Shown: positions 22,198 to 33,300 of the stretch, one piece after another
How positions within the stretch are numbered: the stretch's first letter is position 1
How the letters are laid out: every line of letters begins with the position of its first letter
NCBI GenBank assembly: GCA_023974075.1
Contig: CM043801.1
Location: forward strand, 21,383,236-21,447,235
DNA from: Chaenocephalus aceratus
Taxonomy: Eukaryota > Chordata > Actinopteri > Perciformes > Channichthyidae
Reading direction: 5' to 3'
Length of the DNA stretch: 64,000 bases
Program-made: the position numbers and the translations under genes
The notes under the pieces: model-generated
Databases searched by the model: none
The model's input: only the letters and a program-made list of their open reading frames with translations
Told to the model about the DNA's origin: nothing

Positions 22198-23220
22198 TTG
22201 TGCCCCAACTTGTGTGTGTAGTGTAAGAAGAGAGAGTGCTGAGCCTAGTTCGACACTGGTATCTGCATTTCTGTTGGTGGCTGATGGCTTAACCCCTTTC
22301 AGATGGATAGAGGCAGAGCAGTGAAAGCAGAAAATTAATCCTGCAAAGCAAAGCCGCAGAGGCACAGGAAATAAATTGTATTACTGTAGCTCAACACTAC
22401 AGCAGACCACCTCAATATTGTTTGACGCTCCGCAGAATATCCAGACCACACCAGTTCCTACTCTTCACCATATTACTCAAATATTTTATAAGCAGTGGCC
22501 AGCCGTCAGGGCCCTCTATAATAAGATATTCTAAAAAATAATATTTGAAAACATTAAAAAAAAGTTATATTTTTCATTAGTTTTACCAAAAATTATTTGA
22601 TTTAATTGTATTTAAAATGACATTTCCAAAGCAATAAATCCTTCGAATCTGCCTGTTCAGTTTCTGTTGGAATGTGAAGGGTTACATGAAAAGAAGCTCG
22701 CCTGGCCCTCTCTGCAGGTGTTTCTCAATGTTGAGTAAAGCTGCTCCAAAGCCACGATTTCAAGCATATACGTCATCGAGTGTAGGGCTGCACGATTGTG
22801 GGAAAAAATGTAATTGCGATTTTTCTGACAAATATTGCGATTACGATTCGATTTGCGATATTTGTTTTTAAGCGACACACGGAAGTGTATTGTAAAATGC
22901 GGCCATATCTCCGGCTAGGAAGGTCACATCAACATGCTCCCGTCTCTAGCACCCACGCAGCCCGAGCTACAATTGAAAGAACTAAACTTACATGAAACTT
23001 CTGTTGGGTTGCTTTAAAGTCAAGCTTCAGTTTAAGATTCACCCTGTAATAGATGTAAAACATGTGATGGAGCATTACTAACCTGACTCAGATGCTTTGT
23101 TTCACCAAACCATCTAAAGCTCCATTGGAAGCCATTTGGAAAGGGCAGGCACTTTCAAAAATACTTGGCAGGTGATTGGATCAATCTGTCTATCACCTTC
23201 TATCATGGTCCACTTTTGAT

Positions 23221-26049
23221 CAGTGTTGGGTAAGTTACTTCCAAAATGTAATATATTACATATTACTTATTACTGTCTTTTGAAAGTAATAAGTTACATT
23301 ACAATATTACTGTCTCTGAAATGTAATGAGTTACACTACTTAGTTACTTTTGAGTTACTTTCACCAAAATAACCGCAAAAGAATGGCTATTGGTATTTTA
23401 AATGCTAAAATGTAGTTTAGTGCAGCTCATTATACATCCAGTGAACGGCAATGTGGTATATCATAACAACTGTGTAGGCCCTTAAGGCTACTAACAACTT
23501 GTATTACACGGCTTAGTTGAATACTCAATTCTGATTGTAAATTCTTAACATGTGACACGTTGTTAATACAGTACAGACCACTGTCAATGACTATAATGAA
23601 GGTTGCTAAGGAGGATCAAGAAAGAGAAAGGAAAAGAGTTTAAAAGACGGAGCGCTGGACGTCAGATAAATTACCAGAAGAAGGCAGAGAGGAAGTAAAC
23701 AATAACAGGACACGGAATGGGCTCTGTAGTTTGTTTAGTATATGGCCGTGTACAGGCCCGGTACCGGAACAAAATGACTCAGGGTGAATCTGAGATCACA
23801 GGGGGCGCAGCAGTAGTAGGTTTACATGAGCAATAGTGGCCGGCAACAGCAATGAAAAATAGCATTGATGGTCCCCAATGAACAGATTATGGCATTTGTT
23901 ATGTTTTGAAACCAAGCAAGTGAGAACATTTCAAGTGAGTTAAAAGTGCAATCCTGAAATATCTCATATAGTCCAAAGTGGACTATGGCAAAGAAAAGCA
24001 CAAAAGCTTCAAAACTGTACTGATAAAACAAAGGAGAACATATTGTAAATCAAGGCAAATATTATTTGAACCAGCTCATGGTTTGAAATGGCAAACATTG
24101 AAAAGCAAAAGTATTATAAAAACCATGTTTACTAAATCATCACTTTGGTCCCATCATATACTCTGGGAAGAGAATATAAAGTTAAAGCCTTTTATTGTCA
24201 CTATACACAGAGTATAACGAGATTCAGAGTGCAACTCTGTCCCGGTGTGCAAAAAATACAAACGAATACATAACACCAAAAAACTCAGCAATAGGACATA
24301 CAATCATACGGGGGAATAAATAGTTAAAAATATTGACATAAAAAATAACATATAAAGTGCATTAAAAGTGTGTGTATGTGTGAGAATGGATACAGTTATT
24401 GCATTATGTGTGGTGGTTGAGCAGCCTGACGGCCCAGGGGTAGAAACTGTTTTTGAGTCTGTTTGTCCGTGACTTGAAGCTCCTGTATCTCCTCCCAGAA
24501 GGCAGGAGAGAGAACAGTCTGTGACCTGGGTGAGAGCTGTCCTTTATGATTTTATTAGCTCTGCTGAGGCAGCGGGAGGTGGAGATGTGTTCCAGAGAGG
24601 GCAGGGGACAGCAGCTCTGCCATCCTGATCACTCTCTGCAGGGCTTTCTTGTCCGCAGCTGAGCATCCTGCATACCACCCCGAGATGGAGTATGACAGCA
24701 CGCTCTCGATGGTCGCCCGGTAGAAGGACACCAGCAGCTTCTTGTTAAGTTGGTTTCTCCGAAGCACCCTCAGGAAGTGTAGTCGCTGCTGGGCCTTCTT
24801 AACTGCTGCAGTGGTGTGTGCTGTCCAGCTGAGGCTCTCCGAAATGTGAACCCACAGGAACATAAAGGTGGAGACCCTCTCCACTCTCTCTCCATTGAGG
24901 TGAAGGGGGGCGTGTTCTGGACGGTGCTTTCTGAAGTCTATGATGATTTATTTGGTCTTACTTGTGTTCAGATACAGATTATTTGATGAACACCACACAG
25001 ACAGCTTCAGGATCTCGTCTCTGTATGCCGACTCGTCGTCTCCCTTATGTATTTGGCCGACCACAGTGGTGTCATCTGCAATTTGATAATGGAGTTAAAT
25101 TTACTGTGCTTGAAAACTGGTATCACATCATCATGTGAGGTTGACTTTGTGACCTGGAGAACATTTCAGCTGCAACATTAGCTTGTTGATAAGCTTGGGA
25201 TATGAGATCTTTTTGTAGCCATTCGTGGTGAAGGCATCTGTGCTATTTTTGACTCAACATTTCTACAGGCATGGCAGAATATGGCACTATTTTCACATGA
25301 ATATTCCATTGTCTATTTCTATACCACGAGCTGCAAAATGACCGCCTAACCCCACTGTACAGGCGGGGGTACTTGTTTATATCTGCAGGCTCTGTTTTGC
25401 CGTGGTATCCTGGCACCTGCGGGGCGCAGAGGAGCGACGTAGTTTCGGGCGATGAAGACTGCTGCTCCGGGGGCGAGTCAGGCGAGAGTAAGCTAGTGTC
25501 CACAACGGAGGGTAACGTGATGTCCCCATCCGACCTGTTGCTACTGTCTGCAGTAGATGCAGTGTTGCTGGCGTTTAGTGATGGTTGCTTTAACCATTTT
25601 CGTATAAATGATTATCCACAGATCAGATGTGTGTCACTGCTGTGGAAGCACTTTGGAAATTATGCACGCGCAGCGGAGCAGGTCACGCGCACCTGACACA
25701 ATTTGTTGTTTGTATTTTTCGCTCCGTTCTCTTTTTTGAATAGAGGGTGCATAACATTCAACTGCCCCGAAGATCCCGACGCGAAGCCTGAAGGGTAAAC
25801 ACACCAGGTTTACTAATCTACCCGCACAATTTGTCCGGTGTCGGAATGTCTCGCTATGTTAGTACATTCTTAAAAACAAAACACCATTTCATTTCGGGTT
25901 AAAATGTGTTGTAACTGCGTTACTGAGCATTATAACGGGTAATATATTACCCACATTTCATTAGTAATGCGTTACATTACTTCGTTACAGCAAAAAGCAA
26001 TATATTACTGTAACTCCGTTACTTTTGTAACGCATTACACCCAACATTG
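23221..26049. mobile_element. hAT element with GTAACG-type ends, 8-bp TSD, carrying a LINE
   Basis: The left end is CAGTGTTGGGTAAGTTAC. The right end, as reverse complement, is CAATGTTGGGTGTAATGCG. Flanks are CTTTTGAT (23213-23220) and CTTCTGAT (26050-26057), matching at 7 of 8 positions. No transposase is recognisable in the remaining 1.9 kb. Same family as 16965-17734. Confidence 0.85.
24181..25080 (-). pseudogene. Rex/CR1-like LINE, 5'-truncated inside RT, minus strand
   Basis: Reading the minus strand from about 25080, the sequence opens at ADDTTVVGQ (the catalytic ADD box). It continues through LKLSVWCSSNNLYLNTSKTK, has a stop codon where Glu is expected before IIIDFRKHRPEH, then reads RVSTFMFLWVHISESLSW, AAVKKAQQRLHFLRVLRR, and SYSISGWYAGCSAADKKALQ. 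A 3' UTR with TTTTATTGTCACTATACAC (plus-strand reading) ends near 24181. Truncation falls right at the active site, so no enzyme can be made. The C-terminal style (SAADKKALQRVIR) is that of fish Rex1/CR1-group LINEs; the exact clade is uncertain. Confidence 0.82.
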
Positions 26050-26599
26050 CTTCTGATTGGTTAACAATGGCTGGTACATGTGGAACACAGCACTTCTGAT
26101 TGGTGTGGATGACTGACACACAAGAATAAAAAAATAATACTAATGAAAAATAAATAATGATGTTAAAGAAAATCGCAGGCTTTGCGATTTGATAATCGCA
26201 TCATTTAAAATCGAGATTTCGATTTAAAATCGATTAATCGTTCAGCTAATCGAGTGCCGCCGAAGGACTGTTCCAATGTGCAGCATACTTGGAATTCTAC
26301 CGAGCCCGGCGTATTTGGTAGCGAGAAATTTCAAGGCTGCACATGTGTAGACTCTGCGGTCTTAAAATCCCCACAATGCTTTGTGCACGGACAAATTTCC
26401 CCAAATCTGTGGAGGAAAATGTAAGGTGGGGCCTCTCATATGACGCACACCTGCACACTTGCTCGCCTGTTCCACTCTTCGTTTTCCGAATGCCAGGAAG
26501 TATTCTTGCCTCGCTTCTGAAGCAAGTGACTCGGAAGACATGTGCTACCAAGCAAGCGTACTCGACATTGAGAAACACCCACTGTCCTGCTGTAAATTC

Positions 26600-26879
26600 A
26601 CAGAGGGCCCGCTATAGTAACTCAATGAGAGAGTAATGTCAAATGACAGGTCTCCGACCACGGTCGGCAGTTTAACTGCCGAAGAGTTCGTCTCTGCTGT
26701 CGGGGATTCCTGATTTGATTAGATTTGATTGGTGGGTCTCCGACCGTGGTGAGTTTAACTGCCGCGAAGAGTTTGTCCAGTACAATTGACCAATCATATC
26801 TTCCCTCTAAATGGGTGGGCTTTATTTTCGCGGACTTTATAACAAGATCCGCCCGCTGTGAAGTTTATGCATGTGTGTT
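26600..26879. other. Unclassified, with an imperfect direct duplication
   Basis: GGTCTCCGACCACGGTC..GTTTAACTGCCGAAGAG at about 26651 recurs as GGTCTCCGACCGTGGT..GTTTAACTGCCGCGAAGAG at about 26734. No gene recognised. Confidence 0.5.
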
Positions 26880-27020
26880 GCAGGGCCCTTCTCACTTCTC
26901 TTATTTTTTATTTCCTCTCTCCTCGGTCTCTGTCACCGGAAGTTGATTTGTCTGCGCCATCTTGAGTAGCATCCCAATGGCCTTATTTTTGCCGGAGGAG
27001 CGAGGAGCGATAATGGAGGA
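26880..27020 (+). repeat. MITE fragment with GGGCCCTTCTCACTTC end
   Basis: Starts GGGCCCTTCTCACTTCTC. It matches the reverse complement of about 43603-43705 (shared: AAGTTGATTTGTCTGCGCCA, GAGCGAGGAGCGATAATGGA). The same 16-bp end opens the hairpin spacer at 27461 and the copy ending at 44257. Confidence 0.7.
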
Positions 27021-27040
27021 GAGGAACCACCAGACCATCA

Positions 27041-28217
27041 CAGCGGAGTGAAGAAAATACATGAACCTCACGGGAGTCACTCCTCAGTTTATACTGTGTT
27101 TTGTTTCAATTAATGTATCATTTAGTTACAAATATGTGATATATCTGAACAACAAAGTGGTCAAAAATCATTTTCTACATTTATTGTAAACATTTTCATG
27201 ATCGCTTTTTTCGTTTATACATTTTAAGAATGGCATTTATCTTTTTTGAGAATGAGTTCTTATTTTATTTAATGTATTTGGGTCTACAACAGATGATACA
27301 AATGTTTGTGTCAGTAAATGTGTACTAACAGAGGCGGGTGGGGTGTGTGAAAACAACGGGGACAGAGCTGGCTGCTGTCAGACGAACAGCTGTGCGGCGT
27401 CATCACAAACGGACGTCGCTTCACGTGATGCTCCGGAGGAAAGGACGTCCCATTCATAGGGCCCTTCTCACTTCGGTTAAATGGATTCCTTGCGTCCCTC
27501 ACTCGCGTCGTTTCCCTGTGACTAGTCCCTCCCACCAGGGAAGCATGGAGAGACGCAAGGAAACCAGGAGAAGCAGGGAAATGAGTTTTAAGAGCAATGG
27601 GACGTCCTTTCCTCCGGAGAGTCACGTGAAGCGACGTCCGTTTGTGATGACGCTACACAGCTGATCGTCTGACAGCAGGTCTGTCCCCGTTATTTCCACA
27701 CACACCCCCGCCTCTGTTAGTAGGCTACACATTTACTGACACAAACATTTGTATCATCTGTTGTAGACCCTAATAAATTAAATTAAATAAGAACTCATTC
27801 TCAAAAAGATAAACGCCATTCTTAAAATGTATAAACGAACATTAGTTGGATTAATATTGATTAGAGTGCACAAAATAAATAAAATAATTGAGAGAAGAAA
27901 AAGAGATATCTATCAAAACCCAGTTAGATTAACATTCATTGGATTGCACACTTTGTGTGTTTGTTTGGATATGTAGCAAATTAACATTTTAATAGCACTT
28001 AATGACTAACTGAATGGAAATGACAATAAATGAAAATGTAAAATGAAAAAAGCGATCATGAAAATGTTTCCAAAAAATGAAATAAAATGATTTTTGACCA
28101 CTTTGTTGTTCAGATATATCACATATTTGTAACTAAATGATACATTAATTGAAACAAAACACGGTATAAACTGAGGAGTGACTCCCGTGAGGTTCATGTA
28201 TTTTCTTCACTCCGCTG
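27041..28217. repeat. 1.2-kb near-perfect hairpin (foldback) element
   Basis: The left arm 27041-27454 (414 bp) is the inverted copy of 27596-28217, with very few differences by eye once a ~205-bp extra segment in the right arm (about 27841-28045) is removed. The spacer is 141 bp. The outer ends are CAGCGGAGTGAAGAAAATAC and its complement. No coding frame. Transcription through it would give a long intramolecular duplex. Confidence 0.9.
27461..27596 (+). repeat. Hairpin spacer: GGGCCCTTCTCACTTCGG MITE
   Basis: Matches the reverse complement of 44100-44257 closely (GGAAGCATGGAGAGACGCAA, GTGACTAGTCCCTCCCACCA). It sits exactly in the loop of the 27041-28217 hairpin. Confidence 0.8.
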
Positions 28218-28293
28218 GGAAACTGCTCTCATGTCAAGAAGCATCAGATCAGTGCATGCACTGCCTCGTCCAATCAGTGAGCGATACACAGTA

Positions 28294-28572
28294 ACGGCCC
28301 GTCTACACTACAGGCATCGAAAAATGCTTTCAACGCTTCGCCCATTCATTTGAATGGGGTGACGTAGAAGATTTTTAAACTTCGCCGAACTGCATTGTGG
28401 TGAGCATGGCATGGCTTTGCAAGCATCACGAGCATCTATCGGCATCAAAAGTTGAACAATGTTCAACTTTTGAGGCTCGATGCTTGGCATCAGCCAAACA
28501 AATCCCGCGTATGCAAATCTGCCAGTACAAGCGCTAGCCAATCAAACCGCGTGTATGCTGGGAGAGAATACG
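28294..28572 (+). repeat. MITE end of ACGGCCCGTCTACACTA type
   Basis: ACGGCCCGTCTACACTACAG at 28294 is the inverted form of CTGTAGTGTAGACGGGCCGT at about 43530-43549. A MADF exon in the other copy (43230-43361) hints at a PIF/Harbinger-type origin. An internal perfect hairpin (13-bp arms) lies at about 28445-28473. Confidence 0.6.
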
Positions 28573-30342
28573 CCAACCTGATCTCACCAGAATGCGTGAC
28601 TCCACCACGACTCCTTAAGACCGCATTGCGTGGTGGACTCACGAACTTTGTTACATTTACGTGTCTGCACCACGCAAACAACCCCAATGTAAAGTGAATG
28701 AGGCTCTTTTGTCGTGGTGCACACACGCATTTCTACAACGTCCTGCAGTGAGCTTTTATTCTATAAAACGTTTTTAAAATCTACTTTATAGCTTGTAGTA
28801 ACTCACGGGAGGCTTCTTTTATTTTATTTGTATTCATAATCATTTTTATTTTTCGTCAGAATATATTATGGTGCATTAGTTACGAATTTTTGTTCTCAAA
28901 AAACAGTGCATTGTGTGTAATACAACTTTGATTTTTATTAGATTAGTTCGTTTTTAAGGAAGACCAGAGCTTCAGCTGTGTCAAATAGATTGTTCCCTTT
29001 TAGTTAACGTTTTTTAAAAGAACATTATATTCCGATTTGATCATGGCCCCTTTATTGCATTACGGAGAGCAATGTGAGCATCCATTCCCATTGGATAACG
29101 GAGGATTTTACCCCGGAAGTACGTATTCTCCTTACTGTCGATTGATTTTACAGTGCTATCTGCACTACTCATCAACTCAAAAACACCAGATTATCCTTGT
29201 TGATTACACAACATTGATTGGTTTAAGTTGTGTGCAATGCTTTTGTAATTTTCCCCTTCGATTCGGAGAAGAAACAAATATTTGTTCAGTTTAGGATGGC
29301 CGAAGACACTACACTACCCAGAATCCTCAGCTATTGTTCCGCGTTGCCTCAAGCTCTGTGATTGGTTGACCTCCAACTGCATTCCATATGAAAAAAAACG
29401 TTTCGTAAAAGATAAATCATACTTTATTCAGCAGTGCTTGCTTTACTCTTTGAAAGTCATCACATGAATGCATTGTAAATATTACACATCTGTCGTAGTT
29501 CTTTATTTATCTACAGAGATCTGGCCTCAGAATAGACCGGAAACTATTCTTTTACCGTTCTGTTTTAATTTCACAATAAAGTTAGTAGTAATAATTTGTT
29601 TTGATATTATTGTTTTTTATTAACTACTAGACCGCTGGGTCATGTTAAGACCATCTTTTTTGTGTTGCTGTGCGGTTTTTCCATCGCTTTTGTGTTACAA
29701 ATATCAAAACAATAACAGAATATATCCGTCGTAAACTAAACCAGAAACAGCAGTATATTTTATTTTGTTAACACTGTAAACTTGACAGCTTTTTAACCTA
29801 TGTTTTTAACCCATACCTCCTACTGGTTAAAGCACGTTATTACACGTTTAGAGTAATATTGAAATCTTGAAAAGGGATGTCCAAAATAGAAATTATATAC
29901 AGTTTTTAATTAAATATTTGTAGAGAATAACGAGTAATGTATATACTTTATAGAGATCTGCAGATACATATTTAGTCTTTTCAAGCACCAACAATCATTA
30001 GATTACATTACATTGCATTTAGCTGACACTTTTATCCAAAGCGACTTACAATAAGTGCGTTCGACCAACAAAATACAAGCTTGAAGAAAACAGAATCATA
30101 TAAGTACATCAGGTTTCATAGAGCCAAAACATTTCAAGTGTTACTCAACTGGTCTTAGATAAGCCAGTCCTCCAATCAAATATCTCTCCTGATTGTTGGC
30201 ACTTGATAATCACCTTCCCTGAATTTTACTCAGGTGTAACTAAAGTCTGCTTTAAGGGTTGTTTATATTTCACATCATTAATCAGAATCTGTAAAGTAAC
30301 TCAAATAAATGTAGTGGAGTAAAAATACCTGGTTAACCTTAA
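28573..30342 (+). mobile_element. Palindromic family-1 copy, right end lost
   Basis: Starts CAACCTGATCTCACCAGAAT, the family-1 terminal pattern (CAAC-N4-TCTCAC). The outer 0.5 kb is unlike the other copies. From 29060 it matches 5890-6160 (CATTCCCATTGGATAACGGA, TTCCCCTTCGATTCGGAGAA), near 29400-29480 it matches 6690-6780, and 30175-30342 matches the reverse complement of 52750-52950. It is interrupted by an L2 tail (29990-30178) and cut off by a LINE at about 30343, so no right terminus or TSD can be checked. Confidence 0.7.
29990..30178 (-). repeat. L2 LINE 3' end, 190 bp, minus strand
   Basis: Plus-strand reading TTACATTACATTGCATTTAG then CTTTTATCCAAAGCGACTTA is the complement of the L2 3' end seen at 19740-19830. 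Comparison with the uninterrupted copy at 52930-52970 gives a short target duplication, CAATCA, on both sides. Confidence 0.85.
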
Positions 30343-31237
30343 AGAAAGCCCTCAGGATTATAAAAGACCCCCATCACCCCAGCCACAAACTGTTCTGTCT
30401 GCTGCCGTCTGGCACAACAGCCGCATTCTAGGAGAGGATGTGGCTGTTGTGGAGGACTATAGTACCTGGGAGTGCACTTATGGGCTGAACTGGAGGATCA
30501 ACACTGACGCTGTGTACAAGAAGGGGATGAGCAGACTCTATTTTCTGAGGAAGCTGAGATCCTTCCACGTGTGCAGCAAGATGCTGGAGATCTTCTAGTC
30601 TGTTGTGGCCAGTGCACTCTTCTTTGCTGCGGTCTGCTGGGGGGTCAGCATCAGAGCCGGTGACACCAGCAGGATCAATAAACTGATCAGGAAAGCTGGG
30701 TCTGTCATCGGCATCAAGCTGGACCCCTTTGAAGCTGTGGTGGAGAGGAGGACACTGAACAGGCTGTTGTCCATCATGGATAACCCCACCCATCCTCTCC
30801 ACCTGCAGCTGGACAGACAACGGAGCTCCTTCTCCAACAGACTGCTGACAAGGACCGATACAGGAACACATTCCTGCCCACTGCAATAACTCTGTCCAAT
30901 AAATCACCTCTGGCTGGAAGAGAACTCTCTGCTCCATAGTTTCTCTTGTAATACAACCTTGCTGTACATTTTACACATATATAATCTGTTCAATATTTGA
31001 TATTCCATATTCCATTGTCATATATTTTTGAATATGTATATTTTGCATATATAATATCTACATGTATATTTTCTATTTCAACACGTATATTTTCTATTTT
31101 CTTTTTTTTCTATTCTTGTTTATTTGTAGTTTTGTTTTATTGTAAAATGCCTTGTCTTTTATGCTGCTGCAACAAAAACAATTTTCCCAAATTGGGATCA
31201 ATAAAGTACCATCTTATCTTATCTTATCTTACATCCG
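30343..31237 (+). pseudogene. Rex1/CR1-like LINE RT C-terminus and 3' tail
   Basis: A leading scrap (HKLFCLLPSGT at about 30385) looks like the end of another LINE ORF. From about 30440 the C-terminal RT region reads LYFLRKLRSFHVCSKMLEIF, then an in-frame TAG at 30597-30599. It continues with SVVASALFFAAVCWGVSIRA, RINKLIRKAGSVIGIKLDPF and RRTLNRLLSIMDNPTHPLH to about 30887. The 3' end is GGGATCAATAAAGTACCATC plus ATCTT repeats at about 31195-31230. The catalytic palm is absent. Family assignment to Rex1-type is by characteristic phrases. Confidence 0.85.
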
Positions 31238-31425
31238 GACTAAAACCACCAGACTCAGGGACAGTTTCATCCCACAGGCCATAAGACTATTAAACACCTG
31301 AACTTTGAAATAACATCCATAGCATTAATCTGGCTGCTACTTAGAAATTATTTGTCTAATATATCATACTCCAATCACTTGTATATAGACTCTTCTTGCA
31401 CTATTTCACTTTTTACTATTTTATT
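31238..31425 (+). repeat. Second LINE 3' fragment
   Basis: Opens with RTKTTRLRDSFIPQAIRLLN-like coding (GACAGTTTCATCCCACAGGC) and then a short AT-rich 3' UTR. It is probably a separate LINE remnant abutting the first. Confidence 0.55.
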
Positions 31426-33300
31426 AGGGCCCGAGCACGATGTGCTAGGACCCAACGGCGTCCTAGCACGAAGTGCAAGGATACCTATTGTTATTCGTGG
31501 AATTCTTATTAGGGCCTGAGCACGTAGTGCAAAGACCTATTGAAATCGTCAGTATTATTATTCTTCTGTTACCGGTTCTGCACTTTCGACCTGTTTTTGA
31601 GGGGGTTACGACACTATTCATGTAGCGACATTTGGCAACGCCGCCAGGACCGGTGAAAATGTTAACATTCTGGATTCGATGGGAGAAAAATATTTCAACT
31701 TGCTCTCTAGCGCCACCTGTGTAACTTCAGTGTTTCGAAACATTTACAAAGTCGCAGCGTAAGTCTGACGGACCTGAAATTTTGCACACTTATCCGGGTG
31801 GAGCAGCTCTACATATTATCCTCTCATATCCCGAAGCTCCGCCTACTTTGATTTTTTTTAAATTAGCATAATGTGAAAAACATTGAAATATTAACTTAAA
31901 TTCCAATTTCTTCATTTTCCAAACCAAACTTAGTGCACAGCATCAATGGAAGGGCAGACACATTACCGTACAAAATGAGCACGAGGTGTGGAAAAATGTG
32001 GCCGACATCAATCAAAACGTATTAGCAAAAGGGTGTGGCCTACACATAAATGCTCACAATTCATCCAAAATGTATCCAAATATCACAGATTTCGGTGGAT
32101 AGGTTCAGTGTGTCTTGGGGAAAAGGCACAACAAACAATGTTCATTTCGGACAATAGGGGACGCCAAAAACACAACTAATTTATATCTCAAGAACCGATG
32201 TACTAAAAACATATATATTGTCATAGACATACTGGCAGGGTGAGTATAAACTGAGATTTAAAGGGTCGCAACCAATGAAAAATGTGGGCGTGTCCTATTC
32301 AGTTTTTTCTCGAAATCGAAGGGTTAAAAATGTACCGAGCCATAAGTAAGGGAGAAAATGAGTTACGGCCTTTAAATTCGGAACGCATGTCACAGCCCAC
32401 AACCTTTTCCAGACTGTAGAAAAAATCGGACGTTTTAGCAAATATGTCTCAGTAGCGCCCCCTATTGTGCGGTAGTCAAATATAGTTTCTTCGAATTACC
32501 CGAAACTTGGCACAGAGATTCCTCATGGAAATGCGGACATATTTTAAAATGGCTTCCATTATCTCCGCCCCCCATGAAGTCGGCCATTTTGAAATATGTC
32601 CATTTTAAGCGCATTTTCGCATACTTGTCCTAGGAAAATGATCGGAAAAATTTCAAACCAGGACAAGATCAGCCCATATCCAATGTGATGCTAAATTGTG
32701 AATGAATAGTCGACTGCTCAAACGGGGAGCTCGTAAGCTAACGGAACATGTACCAATTTTGACGATTTAAATGCCACAAAATCGTTTAAAATGACTTTCG
32801 GACGCAAAACTTGGAACACACGTCACAACCCACGTCTTTTTCCAGACTGTACAAAAAAATGTACATTTTTGTAGACCAGCTCAGTAGCGCCCCCTATTGT
32901 GCGATAGTCACATATAGTTTCTCCAAACTACCCCAATCTTGCCACAGACATTACTGATGGAATTGCGGACATATTTCAAAATAGCTTCCATTAGCCCCGC
33001 CCCCCAGAAAGTTGGCCATTTTGAAAAATCTGTGTTATTCATGCATTTTAAGCGCTTTTTCGCAAACACCTCCTCGGGAAAAGATCGGGAAAATTCCAGT
33101 CCAGGACAAGTTAAGCCCATATCCAATATCATGTTAAATTGCAAATAAAATAGTTGCTAGCTCAATCGGGGCGAACGTAGGCTAACAGAGAATGTACCAT
33201 TTCTGTACCAGTCTCAAATGACTTTTTTTTTTGATATTTTTCCAGATATTCACGAAACGCTGTATACACATTACTATTATGATGGCACACAAATTTACCA
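31426..33300 (+). repeat. Compound repeat, GGGCCCGAGCAC type, copy 1
   Basis: Opens with two heads, AGGGCCCGAGCACGATGTGC (31426) and AGGGCCTGAGCACGTAGTGC (about 31512), each with a small GCAC..GTGC stem. The body holds degenerate tandem blocks; AGTAGCGCCCCCTATTGTGC recurs at about 32452 and 32884, a period near 432 bp. Shared blocks with 40262-42310 include the AAGCTCCGCCTACTTT and GTTGGCCATTTTGAAAAAT motifs. Short fish-wide phrases are familiar, but I cannot name the family with confidence. No coding frame. Confidence 0.8.

Larger units (their letters stand above)
20991..22716. other. Low-repeat sequence with two microsatellites
   Basis: No exon or transposon end recognised apart from the dinucleotide tracts. 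Open frames here are produced by the CA/TG repeats. Confidence 0.5.
22783..26248. mobile_element. hAT-like MITE (TAGGGCTGCACGAT type), 8-bp TSD, split by a second hAT
   Basis: The left end is TAGGGCTGCACGATTGTGG. The right end, as reverse complement, is TAGCTGAACGATTAATCG, a diverged version. ATCGAGTG flanks it on both sides (22775-22782 and 26249-26256). Subterminal ATTGCGATT-type motifs on both sides fit this common fish MITE. Most of its length is the inserted element 23221-26049. Confidence 0.85.
22717..26579. repeat. Outer element of the 22.7-26.6 kb nest
   Basis: GGTGTTTCTCAATGTTGAGT at 22717 and ACTCGACATTGAGAAACACC ending at 26579 form imperfect inverted ends (one mismatch in the first 20). 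I cannot identify a convincing TSD. The whole interior between about 22783 and 26248 is a younger insertion, so the original element is only about 400 bp. Confidence 0.6.
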
